A stretch of DNA of 64,000 nucleotides from JAJFIE01 sp964344255 (GCA_964344255.1 CAYFMQ010000001.1:558001-622000); one strand, 5' to 3'; counted from the stretch's first letter, positions 1 through 9,493 are shown. A program made the numbers and translations. The notes: generated by a model not told the origin, from the sequence alone.

Positions 1-1
1 A

Positions 2-2104
2 GGCGAATCCGTGATGGATTGGTGGCCGAATGCCCTCAATCTCGACATTCTGCATCAGCACGACAACAAGACCAACCCGATGGGCGCAGACTTCGACTAC
101 CGCGAAGAACTGAAATCCCTCGATGTCGAGGCGCTCAAGAATGACCTGAAGGCTGTCATGACCGACAGTCAGGACTGGTGGCCGGCCGACTGGGGACACT
201 ACGGTGGACTGATGGTGCGCATGGCTTGGCACGCCGCTGGTTCCTACCGTACGGCCGATGGCCGTGGAGGCGCGGGTACAGGCAACCAGCGTTTCGCGCC
301 GCTGAACTCCTGGCCTGATAACGCCAGTCTCGACAAGGCGCGGCGTCTGTTGTGGCCGATCAAGAAAAAGTACGGCAACAAGATCAGCTGGGCCGACTTG
401 ATTATCCTCGCCGGCAACATGGCCTATGAGTCCATGGGCTTGAAAACCTTCGGCTTCGGCTTTGGTCGCGAAGACATCTGGCACCCGGAAAAGGACACTT
501 ACTGGGGCTCGGAAAAGGAATGGCTCGCAAAAAACCGCTATGAAAAAGCCAACGACGAAACCTCGCTCGTAAACCCGCTTGCCGCCGTACAGATGGGCCT
601 GATTTACGTTAATCCGGAAGGCGTCGACGGCAAGCCCGATCCCATGAAGACGGCAGAGGCCGTTCGTGAAACCTTCGCGCGCATGGCCATGAACGACGAG
701 GAAACCGCAGCGCTCACTTGCGGCGGCCACACCGTCGGCAAGGCTCATGGCAACGGTGATGCCGGCGCTCTGGGTCCGGACCCGGAAGGTGCGGATGTCG
801 ACCAGCAGGGCTTCGGCTGGGCCAACCCGAATATGGATGGCAAGGCTGCGAACGCTGTGACTTCCGGTATCGAAGGTGCGTGGACGGCCAATCCGACGCA
901 GTTTGACATGGGATACTTCGATCTGCTGTTCGGCCATGATTGGGAAATCCGCACCAGCCCCGCCGGCGCCCGGCAGTGGGAGCCGGTCAATATCAAGGAA
1001 GAGGACAAGCCGGTGGACGCCACCGATCCCTCGATCCGCCACAATCCGATCATGACCGATGCTGACATGGCCATGAAGGTTGACCCGGTCTACAACGAGA
1101 TTTGCCAGAAGTTCATGGCTGATCCTGAATACTTCAAGGACACCTTTGCCCGCGCCTGGTTCAAGCTGACGCATCGCGACATGGGGCCTAAGGCTCGTTA
1201 TGTCGGTCCGGATGTGCCCGAAGAGGACCTGATTTGGCAGGACCCTGTTCCCGCCGGCCCGGCCTCCTATGACGTCGATGCCGTCAAGGCAAAGATCGCC
1301 GAGAGCGGACTCAGCGTCAGCGACATGGTCGCCACCGCCTGGGATAGTGCGAGGACCTATCGTGGTTCCGACATGCGGGGCGGCGCTAACGGCGCCCGTA
1401 TTCGCCTGGCGCCGCAGAAGGACTGGGAAGGCAACGAGCCCGACAGGTTGGCCAGGGTGCTCGGCGCGCTTGAACCGATCGCGGCCGAAACCGGCGCCAG
1501 CGTTGCCGACGTGATCGTGCTGGCCGGTAACGTCGGCGTCGAGCAGGCGGCAAAGGCTGCGGGCATGGACGTCAACGTGCCATTCTCACCGGGCCGAGGC
1601 GACGCTACTGACGCGCAGACCGACGGTGATAGCTTCGCGCCCCTGGAGCCGATCCACGACGGTTACCGCAACTGGCTCAAGCAGGACTATGTCGTCAGCG
1701 CCGAAGAGATGATGCTCGACCGCACTCAACTCATGGGCCTGACCGCTGCGGAAATGACGGTCCTGGTCGGCGGCATGCGGGTCATGGGAACCAACCACGG
1801 CGGCGCCAAGCACGGCGTGTTCACCGACAACGAAGGCGCCCTGACGAATGACTTCTTCGTCAACCTGACGGACATGGCCTATAGCTGGCACCCCAGCGGA
1901 GACGGCCTCTACGAGATCCGTGACCGCAAATCCGGCGACGTCCGGTGGACGGCGACGCGAATGGATCTGGTGTTTGGCTCCAACTCGATCCTGCGGGCCT
2001 ACGCCGAGGTCTACGCCCAGGACGACAGCAAGGAGAAGTTCGTGTCTGACTTCATTGCCGCCTGGACCAAGGTCATGAATGCGGATCGTTTTGATCTCGT
2101 CTGA
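2..2104 (+). CDS. katG: catalase-peroxidase KatG, 5' end cut by window edge
   Basis: Bifunctional heme enzyme that decomposes H2O2 and oxidises peroxidase substrates in the cytoplasm. The frame is open to the first base, and the protein begins near the family's DWWPN motif, so perhaps 15-40 N-terminal residues lie outside the window. An in-frame GTG at 11 and ATG at 14 are probably internal. Counting from the GTG, the distal Arg70, Trp73 and His74 are in RMAWHAAG, and the proximal heme His240 is in GGHTVGKAHG. Tyr199 and Met225, with Trp73, can form the KatG-specific Met-Tyr-Trp adduct. The C-terminal second domain is present. It is a single gene followed by a terminator. No OxyR site can be seen because the promoter is not in the window. 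Identification is very secure. Confidence 0.97.
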   Translation, partial: GESVMDWWPNALNLDILHQHDNKTNPMGADFDYREELKSLDVEALKNDLKAVMTDSQDWWPADWGHYGGLMVRMAWHAAGSYRTADGRGGAGTGNQRFAPLNSWPDNASLDKARRLLWPIKKKYGNKISWADLIILAGNMAYESMGLKTFGFGFGREDIWHPEKDTYWGSEKEWLAKNRYEKANDETSLVNPLAAVQMGLIYVNPEGVDGKPDPMKTAEAVRETFARMAMNDEETAALTCGGHTVGKAHGNGDAGALGPDPEGADVDQQGFGWANPNMDGKAANAVTSGIEGAWTANPTQFDMGYFDLLFGHDWEIRTSPAGARQWEPVNIKEEDKPVDATDPSIRHNPIMTDADMAMKVDPVYNEICQKFMADPEYFKDTFARAWFKLTHRDMGPKARYVGPDVPEEDLIWQDPVPAGPASYDVDAVKAKIAESGLSVSDMVATAWDSARTYRGSDMRGGANGARIRLAPQKDWEGNEPDRLARVLGALEPIAAETGASVADVIVLAGNVGVEQAAKAAGMDVNVPFSPGRGDATDAQTDGDSFAPLEPIHDGYRNWLKQDYVVSAEEMMLDRTQLMGLTAAEMTVLVGGMRVMGTNHGGAKHGVFTDNEGALTNDFFVNLTDMAYSWHPSGDGLYEIRDRKSGDVRWTATRMDLVFGSNSILRAYAEVYAQDDSKEKFVSDFIAAWTKVMNADRFDLV

Positions 2105-2134
2105 TCTATAAGTTAAATTTTCGATCAAATCTTG

Positions 2135-2164
2135 GGGCGGGCCTCACTGGCCCGCCCTTTGTTT
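2135..2164 (+). terminator. Rho-independent terminator of katG
   Basis: A 9-bp GC-rich stem (GGGCGGGCC at 2135-2143, GGCCCGCCC at 2149-2157) with a 5-nt loop is followed by a T-rich tail (TTTGTTT). It lies 30 bases after the katG stop codon. Confidence 0.9.
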
Positions 2165-2468
2165 ATAATAAAAAGAGACAGATAGGGAGTTTGCTTCGGG
2201 TCATTAAGAGAAGTTCTCAGCACCCATAAATAAACTCTGCTTTAGCTCTCTAAGCAGAAAATTCACTAATGCGCTATCTCATCTGGCTCCAGCACACCAT
2301 CAATTCCCTTCCCGACATCGCCCACCACGCATTCCCGAGCAATTTCGATGAAATTGCAGCAAGACTGCATAAGACAGTTCCCTTGTCCCCCCGCTATTAT
2401 TACCCTTACACTTTATCGGGATAAATTAATCCAATGCGTAAACGCAACATTCAGGGAGGAAAATCCAG
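2165..2468 (+). promoter_or_regulatory. intergenic region upstream of tmm
   Basis: About 300 bases between the katG terminator and tmm, AT-rich in its first 120 bases. It holds a weak hairpin around 2238-2256 and a strong Shine-Dalgarno sequence AGGGAGGA at 2453-2460, eight bases before the tmm ATG. No recognisable promoter consensus or FNR-type palindrome was found. A 51-codon open stretch at 2269-2424 lacks a ribosome binding site and is not called a gene. Confidence 0.4.
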
Positions 2469-3818
2469 ATGACGAGAGTTGCAGTAATCGGCGCCGGCCC
2501 GTCGGGCCTGAGCGCGTTGAGGGCTTTCCAGTCGGCGGCGGACAAGGGCCGGGAAATTCCGGAAATCGTCTGTTTCGAGAAACAGGAAGACTGGGGCGGG
2601 TTGTGGAATTACACCTGGCACACCGGCACGGACGAATACGGCGAGCCCGTGCATTGCTCCATGTACCGCTATCTGTGGTCCAACGGACCGAAGGAGGTGC
2701 TGGAATTCGCCGACTACGGTTTCGAGGAGCACTTCGGCAAGGAGATCGCCTCCTACCCGCCGCGCGCCGTGCTGTGGGACTACATCAAGGGCCGCCTCGA
2801 CAAGACCGTGGCGAAGGACTGGGTCCGCACCCGCCATCCCGTGCGCAACGTGCAGTACAACGAGGGCTCGGAAACTTTCACCGTGACCGCCCATGACTTG
2901 CGCGAAGACCACGTCTACCAGGAAGAGTTCGACTACGTGATCAACGCCACCGGCCATTTCTCGACCCCGCACATTCCCTATTTCAAGGGCCTGGACAGCT
3001 TCGCCGGCCGGGTCCTGCATTCCCACGAATTCCGCGACGCGCTGGAATTCAAGGACAAGGTCGTCATGATCATCGGCCGCAGCTATTCCGCCGAGGATAT
3101 CGCGTCGCAGTGCTGGAAGTACGGCTGCAAGAGCGTCGTCATGTGCTACCGCTCGGCGCCGTGGGAATACGAATGGCCGGAAAACTTCACGCAGCACCCG
3201 TTGCTGGACCATGTCGACCCCAACACCAACATGTGCCATTTCATCGACGGCACGAGCGCCGAGGTCGACGCCATTATCCTGTGCACCGGCTACCAGCACT
3301 ACTATCCCTGGCTGCCCGACGACCTGCGCATCGGCGAGCCGAACCTGCTGTGGAAGGAAGAGCTCTACAAGGGCGTGGTGTGGCGCAACAATCACAAGTT
3401 CTTCTACATCGGCGCCCAGGACCAGTTCTTCACCTTTTCCATGTTCGACGTTCAGGGCTGGTGGATCCGCGACGTCATCCTGGGCGACAAGACCTTGCCG
3501 CCGAAGGAAGAGATCGACGCCTGGGCCGCGAAATGGCAGGTCGACTTCGAGGCGGCCATGGAGCAGGGCGTCGAGGCCTGGTACCGCTTCCAGGGTGAGC
3601 ATGTCCGTGACCTGATGGTCGAAACCGATTACCCGCAGATGGATATCGACGGCATCATCGAGCTGATCGACCAGTGGGAAGACCACAAGGCCGAGAACAT
3701 CATGGAATTCAGGAACAAGTCCTACAAGTCGCTTTTGACCGGCAAGGTCTCACCCGTGCATCACACACCGTGGAAGGACGCCATGGACGATTCCATCGAG
3801 TCCTATCTCGCCGTTTAA
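2469..3818 (+). CDS. tmm: flavin-containing trimethylamine monooxygenase
   Basis: Cytosolic FAD/NADPH enzyme expected to oxidise trimethylamine to trimethylamine N-oxide, the first step of methylamine use in marine alphaproteobacteria and methylotrophs. The FAD Rossmann motif GAGPSG is at residues 8-13. The flavin monooxygenase signature FxGxxxHxxxF is met by FAGRVLHSHEF at 178-188, and the NADPH loop GRSYSAED is at 203-210. The length of 449 residues matches bacterial Tmm. Long stretches (SMYRYLWSNGPKE, ASYPPR, CTGY, HHTPW near the C-terminus) match remembered Tmm sequences from Methylophaga. The ATG has a good RBS. An AraC-type regulator and a cupin follow on the same strand. Related FMO substrates (other tertiary amines, sulfides) are possible. 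Confidence 0.88.
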   Translation: MTRVAVIGAGPSGLSALRAFQSAADKGREIPEIVCFEKQEDWGGLWNYTWHTGTDEYGEPVHCSMYRYLWSNGPKEVLEFADYGFEEHFGKEIASYPPRAVLWDYIKGRLDKTVAKDWVRTRHPVRNVQYNEGSETFTVTAHDLREDHVYQEEFDYVINATGHFSTPHIPYFKGLDSFAGRVLHSHEFRDALEFKDKVVMIIGRSYSAEDIASQCWKYGCKSVVMCYRSAPWEYEWPENFTQHPLLDHVDPNTNMCHFIDGTSAEVDAIILCTGYQHYYPWLPDDLRIGEPNLLWKEELYKGVVWRNNHKFFYIGAQDQFFTFSMFDVQGWWIRDVILGDKTLPPKEEIDAWAAKWQVDFEAAMEQGVEAWYRFQGEHVRDLMVETDYPQMDIDGIIELIDQWEDHKAENIMEFRNKSYKSLLTGKVSPVHHTPWKDAMDDSIESYLAV

Positions 3819-3841
3819 ACTACAGTAACCCTGACACCTTG

Positions 3842-3878
3842 GCCGGTCTCGTCTGTATTCAGGCAAGACCGGCTTTTT
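3842..3878 (+). terminator. terminator after tmm
   Basis: Perfect 8-bp stem GCCGGTCT (3842-3849) / AGACCGGC (3866-3873) with a 16-nt loop, followed directly by TTTTT. Confidence 0.8.
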
Positions 3879-3966
3879 CTCGCCCGCTTTCCAGCCTGTT
3901 ACTTTTCTGTTGCAGGCATTCGTGAATGTACGCATGCTATGGGGTCATCAGGGAAGGATGGGATGC

Positions 3967-4863
3967 ATGCGAGAGGGAATTCCGAACCAGCCCGCCGTCG
4001 ACCCTGCAACATGGGGCGGCTACATGCCGCGCCCGCCGGTGCTGAGCAGCGACGGCTTCAAGTGGAAGAACCTCCGCGCGCGGCGTTATCATCACATTCC
4101 CGCCAAGTTCAGCGCCCCCGCCCTCGACCATCACCTCGTCACCTTCTTCCTGGAAGGCAGCACGCCCATCGACTGGAAGCTTAGCGGCGAGACCATCAAG
4201 GGCCATGTCACGCCCGGCAAGATGCTGCTGATGGCCGCCGGCCAGGACAGCCGCTGGGACTGGAGCGGCTCGCCCGATGTCCTGCACGCCTATCTCGACC
4301 CGGACTTCATGTCGCAGATGGCGCTGGAGGTCGGGATTCACAATTTCAACCTGGCGGACGGCCTCGATATCGAGGACCCGGTGCTCTACGGGCTGGGCAA
4401 GCAGCTCCTGCATGAGCTGGAAAACCCGTCCTACGGCGGCGACATCATCGGAGAAGCCCTGTCGCATATGATCGCCATCCGCCTGATCCGGGCCCATTCC
4501 GCCGGTGAGGTCAAGAACGTCCAGACTACGGTCGCCCTGCCGGCATGGCGGCTCAAACGCGTGCTGGACGCCATCGAGGACCGGCTTGAAACGGGAACCA
4601 CCCTGGATGAACTGGCAACTGTGGCGGGGCTCAGCAAGTACCACTTCGCCCGCTCGTTCAAGTCCGCCACGGGCACGCCGCCGCACCGGTACATCCTGGA
4701 ACGCCGCCTGCACCGGGCCAGGGGCCTGTTGAAAGATTCTGACCTGCCCATCGCCGAAATCGCCCTGATGTCGGGCTTCGCCAGCCAGGAGCACCTGACG
4801 ACCTGCTTCCGCCGCCACCTGGGCTCGACGCCGGCCAGCTACCGCCGCAACCGGCGCGCCTGA
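3967..4863 (+). CDS. AraC-family transcriptional regulator
   Basis: DNA-binding regulator with an N-terminal sensing region and a C-terminal double helix-turn-helix. The last 100 residues carry the AraC features: LDELATVAGLSKYHFARSFK, a PHRYILERRLHRAR segment, and the second helix pair IAEIALMSGFASQEHLTTCF. The N-terminal part resembles the cupin-like sensing region of AraC proteins. Several in-frame starts exist (3910, 3937, 3958, 3967). The ATG at 3967 is preferred because GGGAAGG at 3951-3957 sits nine bases upstream, while the ATG at 3958 overlaps that site. Its position just after tmm suggests control of amine metabolism, but this is inference. The inducer is unknown. Confidence 0.85.
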   Translation: MREGIPNQPAVDPATWGGYMPRPPVLSSDGFKWKNLRARRYHHIPAKFSAPALDHHLVTFFLEGSTPIDWKLSGETIKGHVTPGKMLLMAAGQDSRWDWSGSPDVLHAYLDPDFMSQMALEVGIHNFNLADGLDIEDPVLYGLGKQLLHELENPSYGGDIIGEALSHMIAIRLIRAHSAGEVKNVQTTVALPAWRLKRVLDAIEDRLETGTTLDELATVAGLSKYHFARSFKSATGTPPHRYILERRLHRARGLLKDSDLPIAEIALMSGFASQEHLTTCFRRHLGSTPASYRRNRRA

Positions 4864-5003
4864 GCTTCCCTCCTCCATTTCCGCAAGATTGCAAAAACCG
4901 GCGCAAGGCAAAGCAGGACGCATATCCATGCGCGCTTTTAAACTGCTGTCTTTGAATTTATCATGTTCTTCAGGAATAACTTGAGCCGGGGGACGGGCGT
5001 ACC

Positions 5004-5378
5004 ATGGACAATCATAAAACGGTCGAACGCACGGTCGTTAACTACAAGGAAGCCGACTATCAGACCTACAGCCTGCAGGGCAAACCGCAGGACGATATCG
5101 CCTGGTACAACATCAGCTGGTCGGACGAAACCGATACGGGCTTTTTCCTGATCCATTTCGACCCGGGCGGCGTGTCCATCCCGCACGAGCACCTGGGTTT
5201 CGAGGAGTTCGTCATCCTGGAAGGCGAACTGACCGACAACGACGGCTATGTCTACCGGGCCGGCGACTGCGTTTCGCTCAAGGCGGGAAGCCGGCATTTT
5301 TCCCGCTCCGAAACGGGCTGCAAGGTCGCCGTGTTCGTCCGCGGCGGTTTCAGGACCATCGACGAGAGCGAGCTCTGA
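5004..5378 (+). CDS. cupin-domain protein (ChrR-like fold)
   Basis: Single-domain cupin of 124 residues, probably a small metal-binding protein or dioxygenase-like enzyme in the cytoplasm. The first cupin motif is visible as IPHEHLGFEEFVILEGEL, with two His and a Glu as ligands. The second motif contains GDCVSLKAGSRHFSRSE, with the fourth ligand His. GGGGGA lies 13-18 bases upstream of the ATG. Substrate is not predictable. It is the last gene on this strand before a convergent operon, and the 16-bp gap is filled by the palindrome CAGGCGCGCCTG (5379-5390). Confidence 0.75.
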   Translation: MDNHKTVERTVVNYKEADYQTYSLQGKPQDDIAWYNISWSDETDTGFFLIHFDPGGVSIPHEHLGFEEFVILEGELTDNDGYVYRAGDCVSLKAGSRHFSRSETGCKVAVFVRGGFRTIDESEL

Positions 5379-5394
5379 CAGGCGCGCCTGGGCG

Positions 5395-7524
5395 TCACCC
5401 GGTTTCCATCACCAGCGCATCCACGGCCAGCACGCCTGAGCCCTCCGGGTAGACCATCAACGGGTTCACATCCATGCTGACGAGTGTGTCCAGGTTGTTT
5501 TCCACGTAACCCGCAACCGCCATGACGGCGTCAACCACCGCCTCAACATCGGCCTTCGGCCTGCCCCGGAAGCCATCTAAGAGTGGAAAGGCCTTGAGCG
5601 ATCTGAGCGCCGTTTCCACCTCGGCCCGCGTCACCGGCAACAGCATTTGCGCCGCGTCTTGCATCAGTTCCACCGTGACGCCGCCCGCGGCCAGCACCAT
5701 GACGAAGCCGAACTGCGGGTCGCGCTGAACGCCGAGCATCAATTCGGTAACGGGCTCCGGCGCCATTTCCTCGAGCAGGAATGCTTCGACCTCCACCAGG
5801 GGGTCATAGGCGGCGACGGCATCGATGATGTCTGCCGCTGCCGCCCGCAGGTCGCCTTCGTCCCACAGCTCCAGCGCCACGGCGCCGGCGTCCGTCTTGT
5901 GCAGCAATTCCTCGTGCAGGGCTTTCAGGGCATAAGGCGCGCGGAGCGTCCCGTCTTTCACCGCCGCCACCACGGCATCGATGGTCCCGGTGCGGGACTT
6001 CGGCGCCTTGACGCCCGCTTCCGCAAGGCGTCGCTTGCTTTCATGTTCATCGAGGATGGCGAAGGAAGCGCCGTCATAGGGTTTGGCGGCGAAGGGCGGC
6101 AGCGGGCTTTCCTGTGCGCCTGCATCCTTTAAGCAATGCGCCGTCCACATGCCCAACACCGGCCCGCCGTCGTGCAGGCCCTGCAGCGGCGTCATGCCGA
6201 GCTCGATCACCTGGCGTCGCATGATGTCCGGCATGGACTCCGGGTTGACGGAACACACCACGCCGCTGACGCCCGTTTCCCGGCACGCCCGGCCCATGGC
6301 GCTGACCATGGCGGCCATGGCCCTGATCTGCCCCTCGCCCAGCTCCAGCCTGGGGTGGTCGACAACCAGCATGCCCTGGTCAAAGCCTTCCGACAGCACG
6401 TCCACCATCATCGGGTAAAGTCCCTCCTCGTCGCCCCAGTACTGCGACGAGAAATCAAACGGATTGCCGATATGGGCGAAATCGGGAAAACAGGGCTTGA
6501 GCGCGGCAACCTGTTTGCCGCTCAAGGGCGGCAGCTCGAGACAGCCGCCTGAGGTGAAATCCGCCGCCATGCCGTTGTCGCCGCCGGAACTGGAAAAGAC
6601 GGCAAGCCGTCCGCCTTTGGGCCGGCGCCCCAGCGAAGCGATCTTCAACAGTTCCAGGAACTGCGGCACGGACGCTGTCTGCATGACGCCAAGCCTTTTG
6701 AACAGCGCGTCATAAAGTTCGTTCTGGCCGGCCAGTGAACTGGTGTGCGTCGCCGCCAGCTTCGCGCCCAGGTCGGACACCCCGACCCGGAAGGCGATGA
6801 CCGGCAGGCCCTTTTCCTGGGCCCGGATGCAGGCGTCGGAGAAGGCGGGGATGTCGGGGATGCCTTCCAGGAACAGGCCGATGGCCGTAACGTTGGGATC
6901 GTCCACCAGACAGTCCACGTAATCGGCGAACGACAGCATGGCCTGGTTGCCGGCGGAAATGATGTAGCTGAACGGCACGTCGCGCTGGTTCATGGACATG
7001 TTGATGCAGACGTTGCCGCTCTGCGCGATAACGGCGGCGCCCTTCGGCCCCGCATCCGGCTGGTAGCCCACCGGCCACAGGCTGGCGTGGGTGGCGTAAT
7101 TGATCACCCCGAAACAGTTGGGCCCGATGATCGCCATGTCGCCGGCAGCCTCCACCAGCGCCGCCTCGCGCGCCTTGCCGACATCGCCGAACTCACCGAA
7201 GCCGGAGGCGAAACACACGGCCCCCGCCGCGCCCATTTCGCTGAGCCGGCGCACGATATCGATGGTGTCTTCCGCCGGAACGCCCAGCAGCGCCGCATCG
7301 GGAACGCGGTCCAGTTCCTCGATGGAAGGCACACAAGGCACGCCCGAGATTTCGGCTTTCGAGCGGCTGACGGCCATGATCTTGCCCGTGTATCCGGCTG
7401 AGCGGCAGGTTTCGATGGCAGGCGCGATAAAACGGCTGGAGCCCATGAACAGCAGGCTTTCGGCCTTCAGCACTCTCGCCAGGTTGGCGCGGCGGCGGGC
7501 TTTCCGGTCCGTATCGTCGCTCAT
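5395..7524 (-). CDS. NDP-forming acyl-CoA synthetase (fused alpha-beta ACD type)
   Basis: Converts a carboxylic acid and CoA to acyl-CoA, or the reverse with ATP formation, through a phosphohistidine, as in the acetate-CoA ligase (ADP-forming)/Pat family. Order of domains: CoA-binding Rossmann domain (about residues 20-115), succinyl-CoA ligase-like region (about 145-460) with the expected phospho-His in ATHTSSLAG, then an ATP-grasp domain in the last 220 residues (ALKALHEELLHKTDAGAVAL). About 709 residues, typical for the fused form. No GNAT domain is present. ATG at 7524 is chosen; a GTG at 7536 is equally usable. It is the last gene of an operon with an acyl-CoA dehydrogenase and an enoyl-CoA hydratase, so it probably activates or releases the acid of a short degradation pathway. 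Confidence 0.87.
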   Translation of the reverse strand: MSDDTDRKARRRANLARVLKAESLLFMGSSRFIAPAIETCRSAGYTGKIMAVSRSKAEISGVPCVPSIEELDRVPDAALLGVPAEDTIDIVRRLSEMGAAGAVCFASGFGEFGDVGKAREAALVEAAGDMAIIGPNCFGVINYATHASLWPVGYQPDAGPKGAAVIAQSGNVCINMSMNQRDVPFSYIISAGNQAMLSFADYVDCLVDDPNVTAIGLFLEGIPDIPAFSDACIRAQEKGLPVIAFRVGVSDLGAKLAATHTSSLAGQNELYDALFKRLGVMQTASVPQFLELLKIASLGRRPKGGRLAVFSSSGGDNGMAADFTSGGCLELPPLSGKQVAALKPCFPDFAHIGNPFDFSSQYWGDEEGLYPMMVDVLSEGFDQGMLVVDHPRLELGEGQIRAMAAMVSAMGRACRETGVSGVVCSVNPESMPDIMRRQVIELGMTPLQGLHDGGPVLGMWTAHCLKDAGAQESPLPPFAAKPYDGASFAILDEHESKRRLAEAGVKAPKSRTGTIDAVVAAVKDGTLRAPYALKALHEELLHKTDAGAVALELWDEGDLRAAAADIIDAVAAYDPLVEVEAFLLEEMAPEPVTELMLGVQRDPQFGFVMVLAAGGVTVELMQDAAQMLLPVTRAEVETALRSLKAFPLLDGFRGRPKADVEAVVDAVMAVAGYVENNLDTLVSMDVNPLMVYPEGSGVLAVDALVMETG

Positions 7525-7543
7525 CGTCCTCGCCACACCTGTC

Positions 7544-8701
7544 TCATCGGTAGCTTCTCAGGATATCCCGCGCGATGACGTCGCGGTGGATTTCGGACGT
7601 GCCTTCCCAGATGCGCTCGATGCGGGCGTCGCGCCAGAACCGCTGGATGGGAAAGTCCTCCATGACGCCCATGCCGCCGAAGATCTGCACCGCATGGTCG
7701 GTGACGCGGCCGATCATTTCCGATCCGAACAGGTTGACCATGGAGGCCTCGTCGCGCGTCAGCGTGCCCTGGTCCATCTTCCACACCGCCTCGCGGTATT
7801 GAAGGGTGGCGAGCCGAATCTCGGTCGCCATGTCGGCGATTTTGTAGCCGATGCCCTGGAACTCGCCGATGGTCTTGCCGAAGGCCTTACGCGTCGCCGC
7901 CCATTCGCAGGTCATGTCGAACACCCGTTCCGCCCGGCCGACGGCCGCCGCGCTCAGCATCACGCGCCCGGCATAGAGCCAGTCGTTGGCGAAGTTGAAG
8001 CCCTGGCCTTCCTCGCCGAGGATTTTGCTGTCCGGCACCCGCACATCCTCGAAATAGATCATGTTGGGGTTGTAGCCCCGCGTGCAGATGGACTTCATGG
8101 GCTCGATCCTGACCCCGGGCGTGTCCACATCCACGATGAAGGCGGTGAAGCGCTTGCGCTTCTTGCCCTCGGGCGTCTCGTCGATGCCGGTGACCACGAA
8201 GACGACGATGAAGTCCGACTGATCCGCATGCGAGATGAACTGCTTCACGCCGTTGATGATCCAGTCGCCGCCATCCCGCCTGGCCGACGTGACGATGCCG
8301 AAGGCGTCCGAGCCCGCGCCCGGCTCGGTCAGCGCGAAGCAGCTGTCCTTCTCGCCGCGGATGGAGGGCATCAGGTATTCGTCCACCTGGTCGCCTTCAC
8401 AAGCCAACAGCATCTTGGGCGGATTGCGCACCAGCAATGTGAGCGCCGTCGATGGTTTGCCCATAATACGGCACGCCTCGCCGAGAGTCTGGTAGTCGAG
8501 ACCGCCGCCGCCCAGGTCTTCCGGCATGTTCATGGAAACGAAGCCCGCCTCCTTTGCCTTGGCCTTGATATCCTGGGCAATATCGTCAGGCACGCATCGC
8601 AGTTCCTCGACAATGTCCTCGTGGGGGTAAAGCTCCGTTTCGACAAAGGACATGAGCGAATCGACCAGAGCCTGCTGTTCGAAGCTAAGTGAAAAATCCA
8701 T
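7544..8701 (-). CDS. acyl-CoA dehydrogenase
   Basis: FAD-dependent alpha,beta-dehydrogenation of an acyl-CoA, passing electrons to ETF. 385 residues, full length for the family. Signature 1 is seen as CFALTEPGAGSDAFGI, and the C-terminal signature includes QIFGGMGVMEDFPIQRFWRD. The catalytic base position is in WEGTSEIHRDVIARDIL, where short-chain enzymes carry Glu. The start ATG at 8701 lies three bases after the stop of the hydratase gene, so the two are co-transcribed. The combination with enoyl-CoA hydratase and a CoA ligase is reminiscent of the cai carnitine set, but nothing in the sequence fixes the substrate. Confidence 0.92.
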   Translation of the reverse strand: MDFSLSFEQQALVDSLMSFVETELYPHEDIVEELRCVPDDIAQDIKAKAKEAGFVSMNMPEDLGGGGLDYQTLGEACRIMGKPSTALTLLVRNPPKMLLACEGDQVDEYLMPSIRGEKDSCFALTEPGAGSDAFGIVTSARRDGGDWIINGVKQFISHADQSDFIVVFVVTGIDETPEGKKRKRFTAFIVDVDTPGVRIEPMKSICTRGYNPNMIYFEDVRVPDSKILGEEGQGFNFANDWLYAGRVMLSAAAVGRAERVFDMTCEWAATRKAFGKTIGEFQGIGYKIADMATEIRLATLQYREAVWKMDQGTLTRDEASMVNLFGSEMIGRVTDHAVQIFGGMGVMEDFPIQRFWRDARIERIWEGTSEIHRDVIARDILRSYR

Positions 8702-8704
8702 TCC

Positions 8705-9493
8705 TCAGCGCCCCTTGAATTCCGGCCGGCGGCCTTCGTTGGCGGCGGCCAGGCCTTCGGCGTGATCTTCGGTCTTGCCGGCGATCTTGCCGACGCGTTG
8801 CTCCTCGGTCTGCTGTTCGGCCAGCGTGCGCGAACGCGCCGTATCGATCAGGGCCTTGGAGAGGCCGATGGCGACGGTGGGGCCGGAAGCCAGCTTGTCG
8901 GTCAGCGCAAAGGTTTGTTCCTCAAGCGCCTCGGGCGCGGCCACATCGGTGACAAGGCCGTGCTCCAGCGCCTTTTCCGCACCCCAGGAATCCCCGGTGT
9001 AGACGAACATCTTGGCGGACTCGACGCCGATCAGGCGCTCCAGCAGCCACGACCCCCCGGCGTCGGGCGGATAGCCGACGCGGGTATAGGCGCAGATGAA
9101 CTTGGCGGTTTCCGACACGACCCGGAAATCGCAGGCCAGCGCCATGTCGAGGCCGGCGCCCACGGCGACGCCTTCCATCATGGCGACGGTTGGCTTGGGG
9201 AACTCGTAGACCTGGTGGACCAGACGGATGGCCTCCTCCACCCAGTCGATATCGGGATAGGGATCGTTGCCCTTGAGCGCCTCCGCCCATTCCTTGACGT
9301 CGGCGCCGCTGGAAAACGCGCCGCCGTTGCCGGTCAGCACCAGGGCGCGCACAGTCTCGTCGGCCGCCGCGTCCCTGAAAGCCTGTTGCATCTTCATCAG
9401 CACTTCCTTGCCGATGGCGTTGCGGGTTTCCGGCCGATTGAAGGCGATGATACGGACCGCACCCCGGTCCCTGACTTCCACCACGTCACTCAC
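8705..9493 (-). CDS. enoyl-CoA hydratase/isomerase family protein
   Basis: Crotonase-fold enzyme acting on an enoyl-CoA or related thioester. The oxyanion-hole segments are visible: AFSSGADVKEW and the second loop EGVAVGAGLDMALACDFRV. The active-site region reads YTRVGYPPDAGGSWLLERLIG, where classical hydratases have a catalytic Glu; here Asp is at the nearby position (PPDAGG), so the reaction may not be simple hydration. The GTG at 9493 is chosen over an upstream frame opening at 9550 because AGGGAGGG lies seven bases before it. First gene of the three-gene acyl-CoA operon. Confidence 0.87.
   Translation of the reverse strand: MSDVVEVRDRGAVRIIAFNRPETRNAIGKEVLMKMQQAFRDAAADETVRALVLTGNGGAFSSGADVKEWAEALKGNDPYPDIDWVEEAIRLVHQVYEFPKPTVAMMEGVAVGAGLDMALACDFRVVSETAKFICAYTRVGYPPDAGGSWLLERLIGVESAKMFVYTGDSWGAEKALEHGLVTDVAAPEALEEQTFALTDKLASGPTVAIGLSKALIDTARSRTLAEQQTEEQRVGKIAGKTEDHAEGLAAANEGRRPEFKGR

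Noticed and set aside
2269..2424. 51-codon open frame between katG and tmm
   Set aside because: No ribosome binding site, no recognisable domain, and it lies where the tmm promoter is expected.
2451..3686. Long open frame antisense to tmm
   Set aside because: It mirrors a GC-rich real gene; tmm has full domain support and the antisense frame shows no domain.
7100..8692. 530-codon plus-strand frame antisense to the acyl-CoA dehydrogenase and synthetase
   Set aside because: Composition is rich in Ala, Arg, His and Asp without any motif; it is the shadow of two well-supported minus-strand genes.
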